Assembly: GCA_965224095.1 (NCBI GenBank)
Contig: OZ245039.1
Span: forward strand, 2,666,001-2,730,000
From: JBPEWY01 sp965224095
GTDB lineage: Bacteria; Bacteroidota; Bacteroidia; Flavobacteriales; Flavobacteriaceae
Direction: 5' to 3'
Length of the DNA stretch: 64,000 nucleotides
The stretch's first letter is position 1; every line of letters starts with the position of its first letter. Made by a program: the position numbers and the translations under genes. Positions 50,117 to 58,816 of this stretch are shown piece by piece. The notes below the pieces were generated by a model, which ran no database searches, was not told the origin of the DNA, and worked only from the letters and a program-made list of their open reading frames with translations.

Positions 50117-52435
50117 ATGACAAAGCAGACAAAGAAGAATACAGCAGGCACTGCTGTTTTACTATTTTTATTTTCAATGCTTACCGTACAAGCACAGGAA
50201 ATAACGGGTTCATGGAAAGGAGACCTGAGCGTTCAGGGAATGGAGCTCCCGCTCGTATTTAACATTAGCGAAGAAGACGGAGCGCTTAAAGCTACTATGG
50301 ATAGCCCGTCGCAGGGGGCCACAGATATTCCTATGGACAGTGTTTCTTTTGAAGAAAATACACTTACCATAGCGTTTAGTCAGGCAGGTATAAAATACGT
50401 GGCAACATTGAATGGAAATACCCTGAAAGGTACTTTTTACCAGGGAGGAATGGAACTTCCCCTTACGTTGCTGAAATCGGAAAAAACCATTCCGGGAGAC
50501 CCTTCCTTACCTACTTCGGATAAAGAACTTAAGGAACTGGCAAAACTGGATACCAACGGCAATTATAAATACAAAGTTGCCGATTATTTTGCCAAACCCA
50601 AGGCGCGGACTTTTAGATTTTCTCCCAACGGTACCTATATGTCTTATCGCGAAAAGGACGAACACGGCAAAAACCATGTATATGTAAGGAATATTGCTAC
50701 TGATGAGGTTACCCGGGCTATAGAAGAAAAAGACGAACTTATCAGAGGGTATAACTGGGCTAATGACCACCGGCTTTTGTACGCCATGGACCAGGGGGGA
50801 GATGAAAACTACCACCTCTATGCTGCCAATATTGACGGATCTGATCAAAAAGATTTAACTCCATACGAGGGAGTTAGAGTAAGTATCACGGAAATTCTGA
50901 AAGAAGATAAAGACCACGTGATTATTTCAATGAATAAAAACAATCCCCAGGTATTTGAACCTTACAAAATAAATATCAATACCGGCGAGCTAAAACAACT
51001 GTTCAAAAATGAAGATACCGCCAATCCTATTATGGGATATAATTTTGATAAAGACGGGAATTTAAGAGGATATAGCAAGCTAAGAGATGGAGTTAATATT
51101 GACTTGTACTACGCTTCCGAAGAAGGTAACTATCAGGTATTAAAACAACTTAACTGGAAGGATGCATTTTCAATAGTAAGCTTTGACTATGCCACCAAAT
51201 ATCCTCATGATGCGTATGTGGTATCTAATTTAGATACGGATAAAGCGGCAGTGTATTTATACGATTTAAAAGAAAATAAGCCCATCAGGAAGATCTTTGA
51301 ACACGATCAATACGACATTGGAGGGATGAATTTGTCTCGAAAAAGAGGATATGAATTAGATTATTTTTCCTATGAAGGAGAAAAGCAGGAGATTATTCCT
51401 GTGAGCGAATACTATAAAAAGCTGCATTCTAAAATAACAACGCAATTCCCGGGTGTGCAATACAGTATAGCCGATGTAACAGATGACGAAAGTAAATATC
51501 TGATTTTTGTACAGAGCGATCGTTTGTACGGAGTGTATCACCTCTATGATGCCCATACAGAAACCTTTAAACTGTTGTACAACTTAATGCCGCAGCTCAA
51601 GGAAGACGATATGGCCGAAATGCGCCCGATTACTTTTAAAAGCCGGGATGGAATTACCATACATGGCTATATAACACTTCCCAAGGCCGCATTAAACGGA
51701 CAAAAAGTACCCTTGGTAGTGAATCCGCATGGAGGCCCTCAGGGAATTCGGGATTCCTGGGGATTCAATCCCGAAGCACAACTCTTTGCAAGTCGCGGGT
51801 ATGCTACGCTGCAAGTAAACTTTAGAATCTCGGGAGGCTACGGAAAAAAGTTTCTGGAGAGCGGATTTAAACAAATAGGAAGAAAAGCCATGGACGATGT
51901 GGAAGACGGTGTACAATATGTAATCGACCAGGGATGGGTAGATAAAGATAAAATTGCTATTTACGGAGGAAGCCACGGCGGATACGCCGTATTACGCGGT
52001 CTTACCAAAACTCCGGATTTATACAGTTGCGGAGTGGATTATGTAGGAGTTTCCAACCTGTTTACCTTTATGAAAACGATTCCTCCATATTGGAAACCGT
52101 ATCTGGCTATTATTAAAGAAATCTGGTATGATGAAGATATCCCTGAAGAAAAGAAAATCATGGAAGAAGTTTCTCCGGTGTATCAAATAGATAAGATTAA
52201 GAAACCGCTGTTTGTAGTTCAGGGAGCTAATGACCCCAGAGTGAATATTGACGAATCAGATCAGATAGTGACTGCTTTACGAGCCAAGGGTTATGACGTA
52301 CCTTATATGGTTAAGTACGATGAAGGCCATGGTTTTGGAAAGGAAGATAACCGCATTGAACTTTATGAAGCTATGATGGGCTTTTATGCACGGCATCTGG
52401 GACAACCGGAATTGAGCAAGCCCGTTAAAGACTAG
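50117..52435 (+). CDS. S9-family prolyl oligopeptidase-like secreted peptidase
   Basis: A 772-residue exported serine peptidase. The signal peptide ends TVQAQ; an N-terminal small beta domain (GSWKGDLSVQGMELPLV) is followed by a beta-propeller region and the C-terminal alpha/beta hydrolase. The triad is Ser619 in GGSHGG, Asp706 in GANDPRV and His738 in DEGHGF. Such enzymes cleave short peptides, typically di- or tripeptides, in the periplasm. ATG 50117 is chosen because AGGA lies 8-11 bases ahead; ATG 50090 is in frame and would add nine residues. A terminator follows. Confidence 0.92.
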   Translation: MTKQTKKNTAGTAVLLFLFSMLTVQAQEITGSWKGDLSVQGMELPLVFNISEEDGALKATMDSPSQGATDIPMDSVSFEENTLTIAFSQAGIKYVATLNGNTLKGTFYQGGMELPLTLLKSEKTIPGDPSLPTSDKELKELAKLDTNGNYKYKVADYFAKPKARTFRFSPNGTYMSYREKDEHGKNHVYVRNIATDEVTRAIEEKDELIRGYNWANDHRLLYAMDQGGDENYHLYAANIDGSDQKDLTPYEGVRVSITEILKEDKDHVIISMNKNNPQVFEPYKININTGELKQLFKNEDTANPIMGYNFDKDGNLRGYSKLRDGVNIDLYYASEEGNYQVLKQLNWKDAFSIVSFDYATKYPHDAYVVSNLDTDKAAVYLYDLKENKPIRKIFEHDQYDIGGMNLSRKRGYELDYFSYEGEKQEIIPVSEYYKKLHSKITTQFPGVQYSIADVTDDESKYLIFVQSDRLYGVYHLYDAHTETFKLLYNLMPQLKEDDMAEMRPITFKSRDGITIHGYITLPKAALNGQKVPLVVNPHGGPQGIRDSWGFNPEAQLFASRGYATLQVNFRISGGYGKKFLESGFKQIGRKAMDDVEDGVQYVIDQGWVDKDKIAIYGGSHGGYAVLRGLTKTPDLYSCGVDYVGVSNLFTFMKTIPPYWKPYLAIIKEIWYDEDIPEEKKIMEEVSPVYQIDKIKKPLFVVQGANDPRVNIDESDQIVTALRAKGYDVPYMVKYDEGHGFGKEDNRIELYEAMMGFYARHLGQPELSKPVKD

Positions 52436-52461
52436 TTATTTCTTTTACTCTTTATATTCTT

Positions 52462-52499
52462 AAAAGCCTTTCCGACTCATTTGCGGAAAGGCTTTTTTG
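52462..52499 (+). terminator. rho-independent terminator after the S9 peptidase
   Basis: AAAGCCTTTCCG pairs with CGGAAAGGCTTT around an 8-base loop, followed by a T run. It ends the peptidase transcript and isolates the peptide genes downstream. Confidence 0.92.
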
Positions 52500-52614
52500 T
52501 GAACACGCCTGAAATAAATAAGGAAAAACCGTAAATATTGTATGGTTTTATCCTCCTCGAATAGGAGTTTAAATGGCTAATTTTAAGCATTATTAACCAT
52601 TAACAGGATGAACC

Positions 52615-52767
52615 ATGCTTAAAAGTATTTTAAACTTAAAAGGCGTAGAGAAATTAAATAAAAAACAAAAAATAGCGGTAAAAGGAGGAAAGTTGAAATG
52701 TTGGGAAGATAATGAATGTATTCAATGTTCGCTGCATTGTGCTGAATTTCAATGCCAGATATGTTAG
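52615..52767 (+). CDS. Cys-rich peptide with double-glycine leader, paralogue 1
   Basis: This is a 50-residue open frame. Residues 1-25 look like a leader (MLKSILNLKGVEKLNKKQ, ending AVKGG); residues 26-50 are a core with six Cys spaced C-x5-C-x2-C-x3-C-x4-C-x2-C. The layout matches GG-type precursor leaders of Bacteroidota natural products, which are cut after Gly-Gly by C39 peptidase transporters. A paralogue with the same leader and Cys spacing lies 131 bases downstream, which argues that both are real genes. No modification enzyme or exporter is visible near by. Function as a bacteriocin or RiPP is inferred. Confidence 0.8.
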   Translation: MLKSILNLKGVEKLNKKQKIAVKGGKLKCWEDNECIQCSLHCAEFQCQIC

Positions 52768-52898
52768 ATAATTTTAGACACGTGTTCACTCTAAGTGTAT
52801 ACTAAAATTAATATTGAAACACTTTGTTGGCTTTATTGAATATATATAAAGCTAAGAGGATGAAACAAAATAAATTAATAACAAAAGCAAAATATATT

Positions 52899-53057
52899 AT
52901 GTTAAAAACAATTAGAACTATTAGCGGAATAGAAAAACTAAACAGAAAACAACAAAGTGCTATTCAGGGAGGACGAATGAAATGCTGGAATAATGGAATG
53001 TGTACCTCATGTGGACATCATTGTGCTGAGGCGCAGTGTTGTTATTGCCTGGATTAG
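52899..53057 (+). CDS. Cys-rich peptide with double-glycine leader, paralogue 2
   Basis: This is a 52-residue peptide from ATG 52899, the start that aligns with its paralogue; upstream in-frame starts (52860, 52824) lie in AT-rich leader. The leader reads MLKTIRTISGIEKLNRKQQ and ends AIQGG. The core begins RMKCW and repeats the paralogue's Cys pattern with one extra Cys (CCYC at the end). Conserved positions in the core are KCW, the Cys residues and HCAExQC. A strong terminator follows at 53117. The pattern suggests disulfide- or thioether-rich mature peptides. Confidence 0.82.
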   Translation: MLKTIRTISGIEKLNRKQQSAIQGGRMKCWNNGMCTSCGHHCAEAQCCYCLD

Positions 53058-53116
53058 TGAGGCTTATATGATCCTGACACAAAATATTTCATATGTTTTG
53101 ACATTTTCAATTTTGA

Positions 53117-53141
53117 GGCGCGGTTTCCGCGCCTTTTTTTT
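53117..53141 (+). terminator. strong terminator after the second peptide gene
   Basis: GGCGCGG, loop TTT, CCGCGCC, then eight T. A compact GC-rich stem with a clean T run ends the peptide transcript. Confidence 0.95.
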
Positions 53142-53314
53142 GGATATGTTGATGTTTAAAAACATCTGTAATAAGGATGTGATATTATTGGATTAAGATG
53201 TAGTTGAATCTACACGGAATTGTTAAAAATTAGTTCCAAACCGATAAGCATTAACTTAAAACCCATAACCGATGGTGATACGAAACCGTTATGCGTAATT
53301 GAAAACAAACGTTA

Positions 53315-54271
53315 ATGAAAATACCATTTAAGTTATTCTGTTTATTCTTCCTGACTATTTTTAGCATAAAGTCTTTTTCACAGAAAACGGTTGAATATTA
53401 CGAACCAGTAAAAAATGACAGCCTAAGAGTTGGAACGGAAGAAAATGACTTTTTGCCTTTTATCCAAAAAGGTTATACGCTAATGCTTCCTGAAGCTAAG
53501 GCAATTAAAGGGGTACTCATTTTTCTTGAGGATTCAGGATATGATAAAAAGAATAAGAGCTCAAAGCAGATGTATAATCAAGCATCTGAAAAAGGCTTTG
53601 CGGTATTGTCAGTTTCAACCGAAATTCCTTTTGATTTCTATTTTTCTAAATCATCTATGATTTCCACGCATAAGCTAATTCGTGAGGTCTTTAATAAATA
53701 TAATTTACCAAATGAAAACATTTTCTTTTTAGGGGCAAGTTTGGTAGGACATAGAGCGATGCGATATATTAAATTTATGAAAGAGGGCGGTTTCGAGTTT
53801 CAACTCAACATAAAAGGGATTGTCATTTGTAATTTTACACTGGATTTTACAAGAAAATGGTATCAACATAAACGCGATATAGGAATCAACCGAATTAACC
53901 TTTGGGAGTCAAAATTTATAAATTATATGTTGGAAACGCATTTGAAAGGTACGCCCAAAACTGCACCTGAGAGGTATCACAATTTCTCATCGTATAGCTA
54001 CTTTGATGAAAAGAATGAAAATGTTAAGATTTACAAGAGCTATGCCGTTAGGGCATATATAGAACCTGCAATAAAATACAGGCTAACAAAATATCTGAGG
54101 ACTTTATATGAAAACAATTCAACAGATATGGTTGGTTTTTTAGCTGAGTTAGAACTGGCAGGAAATAAGAATACAGAATTAATTGTTTTACAACCTGAAG
54201 AAAACCCATCACAAAAAAAGAGTGCCCAGTCAACGTGGGATGCTATAAATAAATATGAACTTATGGATTAG
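53315..54271 (+). CDS. exported alpha/beta-hydrolase-like protein of unknown function
   Basis: A 318-residue protein with a signal peptide (ends SIKSFSQ). The order of strands (KGVLIFLEDSG, GFAVLSVSTE, NIFFLGASLVGHRAMRY) resembles an alpha/beta hydrolase. The elbow reads GASLVG rather than the usual GxSxG, and no clear Asp or His partners are visible, so catalysis is uncertain. It sits in an AT-rich stretch of accessory genes and shares no obvious operon. Confidence 0.65.
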   Translation: MKIPFKLFCLFFLTIFSIKSFSQKTVEYYEPVKNDSLRVGTEENDFLPFIQKGYTLMLPEAKAIKGVLIFLEDSGYDKKNKSSKQMYNQASEKGFAVLSVSTEIPFDFYFSKSSMISTHKLIREVFNKYNLPNENIFFLGASLVGHRAMRYIKFMKEGGFEFQLNIKGIVICNFTLDFTRKWYQHKRDIGINRINLWESKFINYMLETHLKGTPKTAPERYHNFSSYSYFDEKNENVKIYKSYAVRAYIEPAIKYRLTKYLRTLYENNSTDMVGFLAELELAGNKNTELIVLQPEENPSQKKSAQSTWDAINKYELMD

Positions 54272-54449
54272 ATTCATAAGCAGACGGAAAAATAAATTAT
54301 GCTCAGCAAAGAAGTGAGTTAAAAAATAAATCTTTTTAGCTTAATTTTGACACGGGGTTTTCATTAGAGGATAGCCCTGATTTTACAATGGCAAAGGCCT
54401 GTTTCAACAACTTAAAACCGAAACCGAAACGTTGGTGGTAATTGGCAAA

Positions 54450-55061
54450 ATGAATACAAAAAGTTTAATTGGAAATAGAATTAAAGACATTTACGTTTGG
54501 ACAGAAATGGAAGTTGGAGGGCTTGACCAAGGACAAGTATTCGTTGAATTGACAACCGGACAAATTGTTAGAATACCTTGGGATTTTGATTCTGAAAATA
54601 TAGAAACAAATCCAAAAACAAACTCCAAAAGCTTAATTCAAAAATCACCAAATAAATTTAAAGTCAATTCTATCGAATTCAATCTCCCAAAAGGAAAAAC
54701 CTTTCAGGATGTTAGAAAAGAAGTAAAAACAAAACAGAATTCAACATTTTTCGGACGATTAAAAAGTGTGTTTAAAATTAACTATGGAATTCCGAAAAAA
54801 TATATTTCCAAAACGACAGGAATAGTCGATAATGAAATGAAAAAACTCAAAAATCTTAAAATCACGGACTTTCTAATGTTTGAGGATTCGGATTCTGTTG
54901 GTTATTTGGAATTAGAAAATGGAAATATAATTACGGAGACCTTGACGGCACCTCACGGAACTGGAATGGCAGGACTTAATGTTTTTGAGAATTTAAAGGA
55001 CTTTGAAAATCTATGCGGAACTGAATATAAAAGATTAACAACTGTTGCCAATAACGTATAA
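54450..55061 (+). CDS. hypothetical protein
   Basis: A 203-residue soluble protein from ATG 54450. The N-terminal part (VWTEMEVGGLDQGQVFVEL, TGQIVRIPWDF) and C-terminal part (SVGYLELENGNIITE, APHGTGMAGLNVF) each look like a short beta domain, possibly the same fold repeated. The middle is Lys-rich. I do not recognise a family. It has no signal peptide. The surrounding AT-rich genes are poorly characterised, so context gives little. Confidence 0.6.
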   Translation: MNTKSLIGNRIKDIYVWTEMEVGGLDQGQVFVELTTGQIVRIPWDFDSENIETNPKTNSKSLIQKSPNKFKVNSIEFNLPKGKTFQDVRKEVKTKQNSTFFGRLKSVFKINYGIPKKYISKTTGIVDNEMKKLKNLKITDFLMFEDSDSVGYLELENGNIITETLTAPHGTGMAGLNVFENLKDFENLCGTEYKRLTTVANNV

Positions 55062-55199
55062 GTACAATAACGGCTGAATTTCCACATCGAAAACTCAACT
55101 CGTTTTACTAAATCAGGTGAGTCATTGGAAAATACAGATATACTTTCCTGTTACCGGCGCTTGAAAACCATTTGGGAACACTTAAGAAACCGACTAAAA

Positions 55200-55739
55200 A
55201 TGTCAAAACTGAACGAAATACGAGAAAAACTTAACTTAACTCAGGAAGAACTTTCTAATAAATCGGGAATTTCCGTAAGAACCATACAGCGTATTGAATC
55301 GGGAAATGAACCAAGAGGACAAACACTTAAAATATTAGCGAAGACTTTAGGAATTAAAGAAAATGAATTACTTAAAAAACAAGAAATCCCTGATGGAATT
55401 AACTTGATATTGCTTAAAGCAATTAATTTGTCTTCTTTGCCTTTTACTGTAATACCGCCAGTAAATATTGTTGTTCCTCTCATTATTATGTTTGTTAAAA
55501 AACAATTTAATCCATTGACAAGACAAATTGTTTCTGTGCAAATTTTATGGACGGTTCTTTCGGTGATTATTTTTATGCTTTCGGCTTTTATGAAAAACTG
55601 GTTTTCAATTGGGAATGAGTTTAGTCTGGTTGTTATGATTGTTTTGGTATTGACCAATGTATTCATCATCCTTAGGAATACAGCCGAGATTGACAAAAAG
55701 GGGAAACTATTTTTCCGACTGAATTTCAATATTATATGA
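55200..55739 (+). CDS. XRE-type HTH regulator with C-terminal membrane segments
   Basis: A 179-residue protein. The helix-turn-helix at residues 1-60 is typical XRE (LNEIREKLNLTQEELSNKSG, VRTIQRIESG). Three hydrophobic segments follow (about 78-103, 115-137 and 145-165), so it is probably membrane-bound. Flavobacterial proteins of this build exist as small membrane-tethered regulators. ATG 55200 is chosen because the HTH begins there. Target genes are unknown; the next gene on the strand, a serine hydrolase, is a candidate by position only. Confidence 0.82.
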   Translation: MSKLNEIREKLNLTQEELSNKSGISVRTIQRIESGNEPRGQTLKILAKTLGIKENELLKKQEIPDGINLILLKAINLSSLPFTVIPPVNIVVPLIIMFVKKQFNPLTRQIVSVQILWTVLSVIIFMLSAFMKNWFSIGNEFSLVVMIVLVLTNVFIILRNTAEIDKKGKLFFRLNFNII

Positions 55740-55831
55740 GTATCTTGTGAAGATGGCGGGTAATTGACAGGATATTGGCGGGTAATTTTTTAGGATAAAA
55801 AACACCTACGAGTGCATCTTTGCAGAAAAAA

Positions 55832-57292
55832 ATGAAAAAACAACTTTTATTTATCATATCCGTTATCATCTTATCAATTTTAAGTGCCGATGCACAAATA
55901 GATAAAAGTTCGACTTTATTTATAGAACTCAAAAAGCAGGATAGTATTTTCTTTGAACGTGGATTTAATCAATGTGATTTGGAATATTTGAAAAATCATA
56001 TTGCGTTTGATTTAAAATTTTATCACGACCAAAGCGGCTTTCAAAATAGAAATGTCTTTTTTGAAAATACAAAAAAATACATCTGCTCCGGTTCTGAAAA
56101 AAAACCAATCCGTAAATTGGACACCAATAGTTTGGAAGTATTTCCGTTATTTAACAACGGAAAACTATACGGCGCAATTCAAAAAGGAGTTCATCATTTC
56201 TATTTAAGAGAAAAGAGTAAAGAAGAGATATGGACTAGTACAGCAAAATTTACTCATATATGGATTTTGGATGATGATATTTGGAAATTAAGCGAAGTTC
56301 TGAGTTATGACCACCAAGACCCGGTTATTGAAAACGGTAAGGGAAGCATTGAAAACTTACTAAAAGATAACAATGTTCCCGCATTGGGAATTGGGGTAAT
56401 CGAAAGTGGAAAATTAACCAAGGTTGAAGTTTATGGAACTTTAGATCAACAAAAAACTGCGCCTTATAATACGATCTTTAAAGTAGCTTCCCTAACAAAA
56501 CCAATTTTTGCTTTGACTACGTTAAAACTAATTGACAAAGGATTATTGGATTTAGATGAACCTTTATATAAATATTGGATTGACCCGGATATTAAAAATG
56601 ATATAAGGTATAAAAAATTGACACCAAAAATTATTTTAACGCACCAAACAGGCTTTCCAAATTGGCGTTATATGACTGCGTCAAATAAACTGACTTTTCA
56701 GTTTGATCCCGGAACAAAATATCAGTATTCAGGAGAAGGTTTTGAATACTTGAGAAAAGCCATTGAAAATAAACTTGGTAAAAACATTGAAGAACTTGCG
56801 GATGAATTACTATTTGAACCTCTTGGAATGTCGGACACCCATTTTTGGTGGGATTCAACGATGGACGAAAACAGGTATGCTCAAAACTTTGAAAAAAAAG
56901 GTAAAAGGATTGAGACGGTAAAATATTATGAAGCAAATGCTGCTGCAAATCTCTTGACAACTGTAGAAGATTACGGGAAGTTTTTAGAATATATAATTAA
57001 TGGAGCTGAACTTTCCGATCGTCTGTATCGGGAAATGATAAAGCACCAAGTGAAACTTAAAGAAAATGATTTTTTCGGATTGGGTTGGGAAATTTTAACT
57101 GAATTCGATGATAATGAATTTGCTTTACTACATACAGGGAAAGACCCTGGTGTAAGTACATTGGCGATATGGTTTCCGAAATCTAAAAATGGGTATTTAA
57201 TTTTTCTAAATGGGGATAATGTTAATAATATCTACGAAGAATTACTTACCAAAAGACTTTACCTTGGAAAGGAATTGTGGAATAGAAGATAG
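55832..57292 (+). CDS. serine beta-lactamase-like hydrolase with N-terminal DUF4440-like domain
   Basis: A 486-residue exported protein with a signal peptide ending SADAQ. Residues 25-165 form a SnoaL/DUF4440-like domain. The rest is a class C beta-lactamase/DD-peptidase-like fold with the SxxK motif SLTK (Ser220, Lys223), the Tyr motif YSG (299-301) and the third motif HTG (434-436). Such proteins are often esterases or peptidases with no antibiotic activity. ATG 55832 follows a weak promoter-like CATCTTTG. Confidence 0.88.
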   Translation: MKKQLLFIISVIILSILSADAQIDKSSTLFIELKKQDSIFFERGFNQCDLEYLKNHIAFDLKFYHDQSGFQNRNVFFENTKKYICSGSEKKPIRKLDTNSLEVFPLFNNGKLYGAIQKGVHHFYLREKSKEEIWTSTAKFTHIWILDDDIWKLSEVLSYDHQDPVIENGKGSIENLLKDNNVPALGIGVIESGKLTKVEVYGTLDQQKTAPYNTIFKVASLTKPIFALTTLKLIDKGLLDLDEPLYKYWIDPDIKNDIRYKKLTPKIILTHQTGFPNWRYMTASNKLTFQFDPGTKYQYSGEGFEYLRKAIENKLGKNIEELADELLFEPLGMSDTHFWWDSTMDENRYAQNFEKKGKRIETVKYYEANAAANLLTTVEDYGKFLEYIINGAELSDRLYREMIKHQVKLKENDFFGLGWEILTEFDDNEFALLHTGKDPGVSTLAIWFPKSKNGYLIFLNGDNVNNIYEELLTKRLYLGKELWNRR

Positions 57293-57579
57293 AAACGTTG
57301 CCTGGTTTATATACCTAATGTAGAATATCCTAAAGCCTACAAAGTTATACTGGAATGGATATAAAAAGAGAAAAGAGCCACAAACAATAAAGGAGGCTAT
57401 ACCCTATCGGATTGCTTTTGGCCGCTTATCTGTTGGAACGCAAAAGTAGTCCTACAGGAACCGTATGTGGAAAGTTTTGGCATGGTTTGAGGAATAAAAA
57501 GTAATTAAATAAGGTAAAATCAAAAAAAATAGAATTGGGATTAAACTTTATTAAGAGCACAAAACAGCCAAAATGTTGT
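57293..57579. other. gap without a recognisable gene
   Basis: The stretch between the beta-lactamase-like gene and the tRNA terminator holds a 36-codon open frame without a start (57391-57501; RLYPIGLLLAAYLLERK) that could be a gene scrap. Otherwise I see no promoter, repeat or RNA. Confidence 0.4.
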
Positions 57580-57616
57580 ACTCAAAATAAAAAGCAGTGA
57601 TTCAGATCACTGCTTT
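57580..57616 (-). terminator. terminator of the tRNA-Leu gene
   Basis: AAAGCAGTGAT and ATCACTGCTTT form a perfect 11-bp stem with a 4-base loop (57591-57616). The minus strand continues TTTTTATTTT, so it stops the tRNA transcript 8 bases after its 3' end. Confidence 0.9.
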
Positions 57617-57623
57617 CTCTGTG

Positions 57624-57707
57624 TACCTCGGGTGGGAATCGAACCCACACTCCGAAACCGGAACTGGATTTTGAATCCAGCGCGTCTACCAATTCCGCCA
57701 CCGAGGC
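57624..57707 (-). tRNA. tRNA-Leu (anticodon CAA)
   Basis: An 84-base tRNA on the minus strand. Acceptor stem GCCTCGG pairs with CCGAGGT, the D arm contains the usual TGGTAGACGCG, and the anticodon stem CTGGA/TCCAG holds loop TTCAAAA (CAA reads UUG). A long variable arm marks it as type II, as tRNA-Leu must be; the T arm contains GGTTCGATTCC. CCA is not encoded. It has its own promoter and terminator. Confidence 0.97.
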
Positions 57708-57717
57708 AAATGGACTG

Positions 57718-57752
57718 CAAAACTAAAAAATATTTTTATTCGTGAAACCAAA
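57718..57752 (-). promoter_or_regulatory. promoter of tRNA-Leu
   Basis: The minus strand has TTTG (57749-57752), a 23-base spacer and TAGTTTTG (57718-57725), 10 bases before the tRNA 5' end. The -7 box is a full match; the spacer is at the long end. Confidence 0.6.
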
Positions 57753-57770
57753 ATTAGAGACAATTATCCT

Positions 57771-57799
57771 TTTGGAGTTGAAATTAATTTCTAAATTTG
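57771..57799 (+). promoter_or_regulatory. promoter of prs
   Basis: TTTG at 57771-57774, 17 bases, TAAATTTG at 57792-57799: a perfect example of the Bacteroidota vegetative promoter. The leader to the prs ATG is about 47 bases. Confidence 0.85.
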
Positions 57800-57852
57800 C
57801 ACCTCGTTAAAAACAACACAACAGTAACTAACTACTAAACAACCATTTAAAC

Positions 57853-58794
57853 ATGGCTTACAGAGTGCCGGAACCAAAGATTTTTGCTTGTACTCAAAGT
57901 ACCGAATTAGGTGAAAAGATTGCAGCTTCCTTTGGTGCGGAATTAGGTAAAATTACGTTCTCACAATATAGTGATGGTGAGTTTCAACCCTCATTTGAAG
58001 AATCCATAAGAGGTGCGCGCATTTTTATTATCGGATCAACACATCCCGGTCCTGAAAATTTAATGGAAATGCTATTGATGATCGATGCGGCAAAAAGAGC
58101 CTCTGCCCGGCATATAACGGCAGTATTGCCTTATTTTGGATGGGCCAGGCAGGACAGAAAAGATAAACCCAGGGTTCCCATTGGAGCCAAATTGGTGGCT
58201 AAGTTGTTGGAAGCGGCAGGAGCCACGAGGATTATTACGATGGATCTCCATGCCGATCAGATCCAGGGATTCTTTGAAAAACCGGTAGATCATCTCTTTG
58301 CTTCAACCATATTTTTACCTTATGTAAAATCGTTGAAGCTCGGGAATTTAACTATTGCTTCTCCCGATATGGGAGGCTCGAAAAGAGCCTATGCCTATTC
58401 CAAATACCTGGAAAGTGAAGTGGTAATTTGTTATAAACAACGTAAAAAGGCCAATGTAATCGATCATATGGAGCTCATTGGAGAAGTTACGGGAAGGAAT
58501 GTGATTTTAGTAGACGATATGGTAGATACTGCCGGTACGCTGACCAAAGCTGCCGATCTGATGATGGAACGTGGAGCAGTAAGTGTCAGAGCTATTACTA
58601 CCCATGCACTGCTTTCAGGGAATGCATACGAGCGTATCGAAAATTCACAGTTGGAAGAGTTAATCGTAACCGATTCTATCCCTCTGAGAAAGGAAAGTCC
58701 GAAAATAAAGGTGTTGAGTTGTGCAAACTTATTTGCAGACGTAATGCATCGTGTGCACCACAATACCTCTATAAGTTCTAAATTTTTAATGTAA
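57853..58794 (+). CDS. prs: ribose-phosphate pyrophosphokinase
   Basis: This 313-residue enzyme makes PRPP from ribose-5-phosphate and ATP for nucleotide, His and Trp synthesis. The family signatures are intact: FSQYSDGEFQPSF (about 36-48), PYFGWARQDRKDKPR (about 94-108), the catalytic-loop region and the PRPP-binding DDMVDTAGTL (about 221-230). Length is normal. The rplY gene follows after 22 bases and is likely co-transcribed. Confidence 0.97.
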   Translation: MAYRVPEPKIFACTQSTELGEKIAASFGAELGKITFSQYSDGEFQPSFEESIRGARIFIIGSTHPGPENLMEMLLMIDAAKRASARHITAVLPYFGWARQDRKDKPRVPIGAKLVAKLLEAAGATRIITMDLHADQIQGFFEKPVDHLFASTIFLPYVKSLKLGNLTIASPDMGGSKRAYAYSKYLESEVVICYKQRKKANVIDHMELIGEVTGRNVILVDDMVDTAGTLTKAADLMMERGAVSVRAITTHALLSGNAYERIENSQLEELIVTDSIPLRKESPKIKVLSCANLFADVMHRVHHNTSISSKFLM

Positions 58795-58816
58795 ATTATT
58801 TTAAATTTTTATATAA

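Noticed and set aside
55832..57292. Antibiotic-inactivating beta-lactamase
   Set aside because: The motifs SLTK, YSG and HTG fit the broad serine hydrolase family; the Tyr motif lacks the YxN form of true class C enzymes and a DUF4440-like domain is attached.
57391..57501. Small gene with RLYPIGLLLAAYLLERK
   Set aside because: No start codon, a stop directly upstream and no relative recognised; at most a gene scrap.
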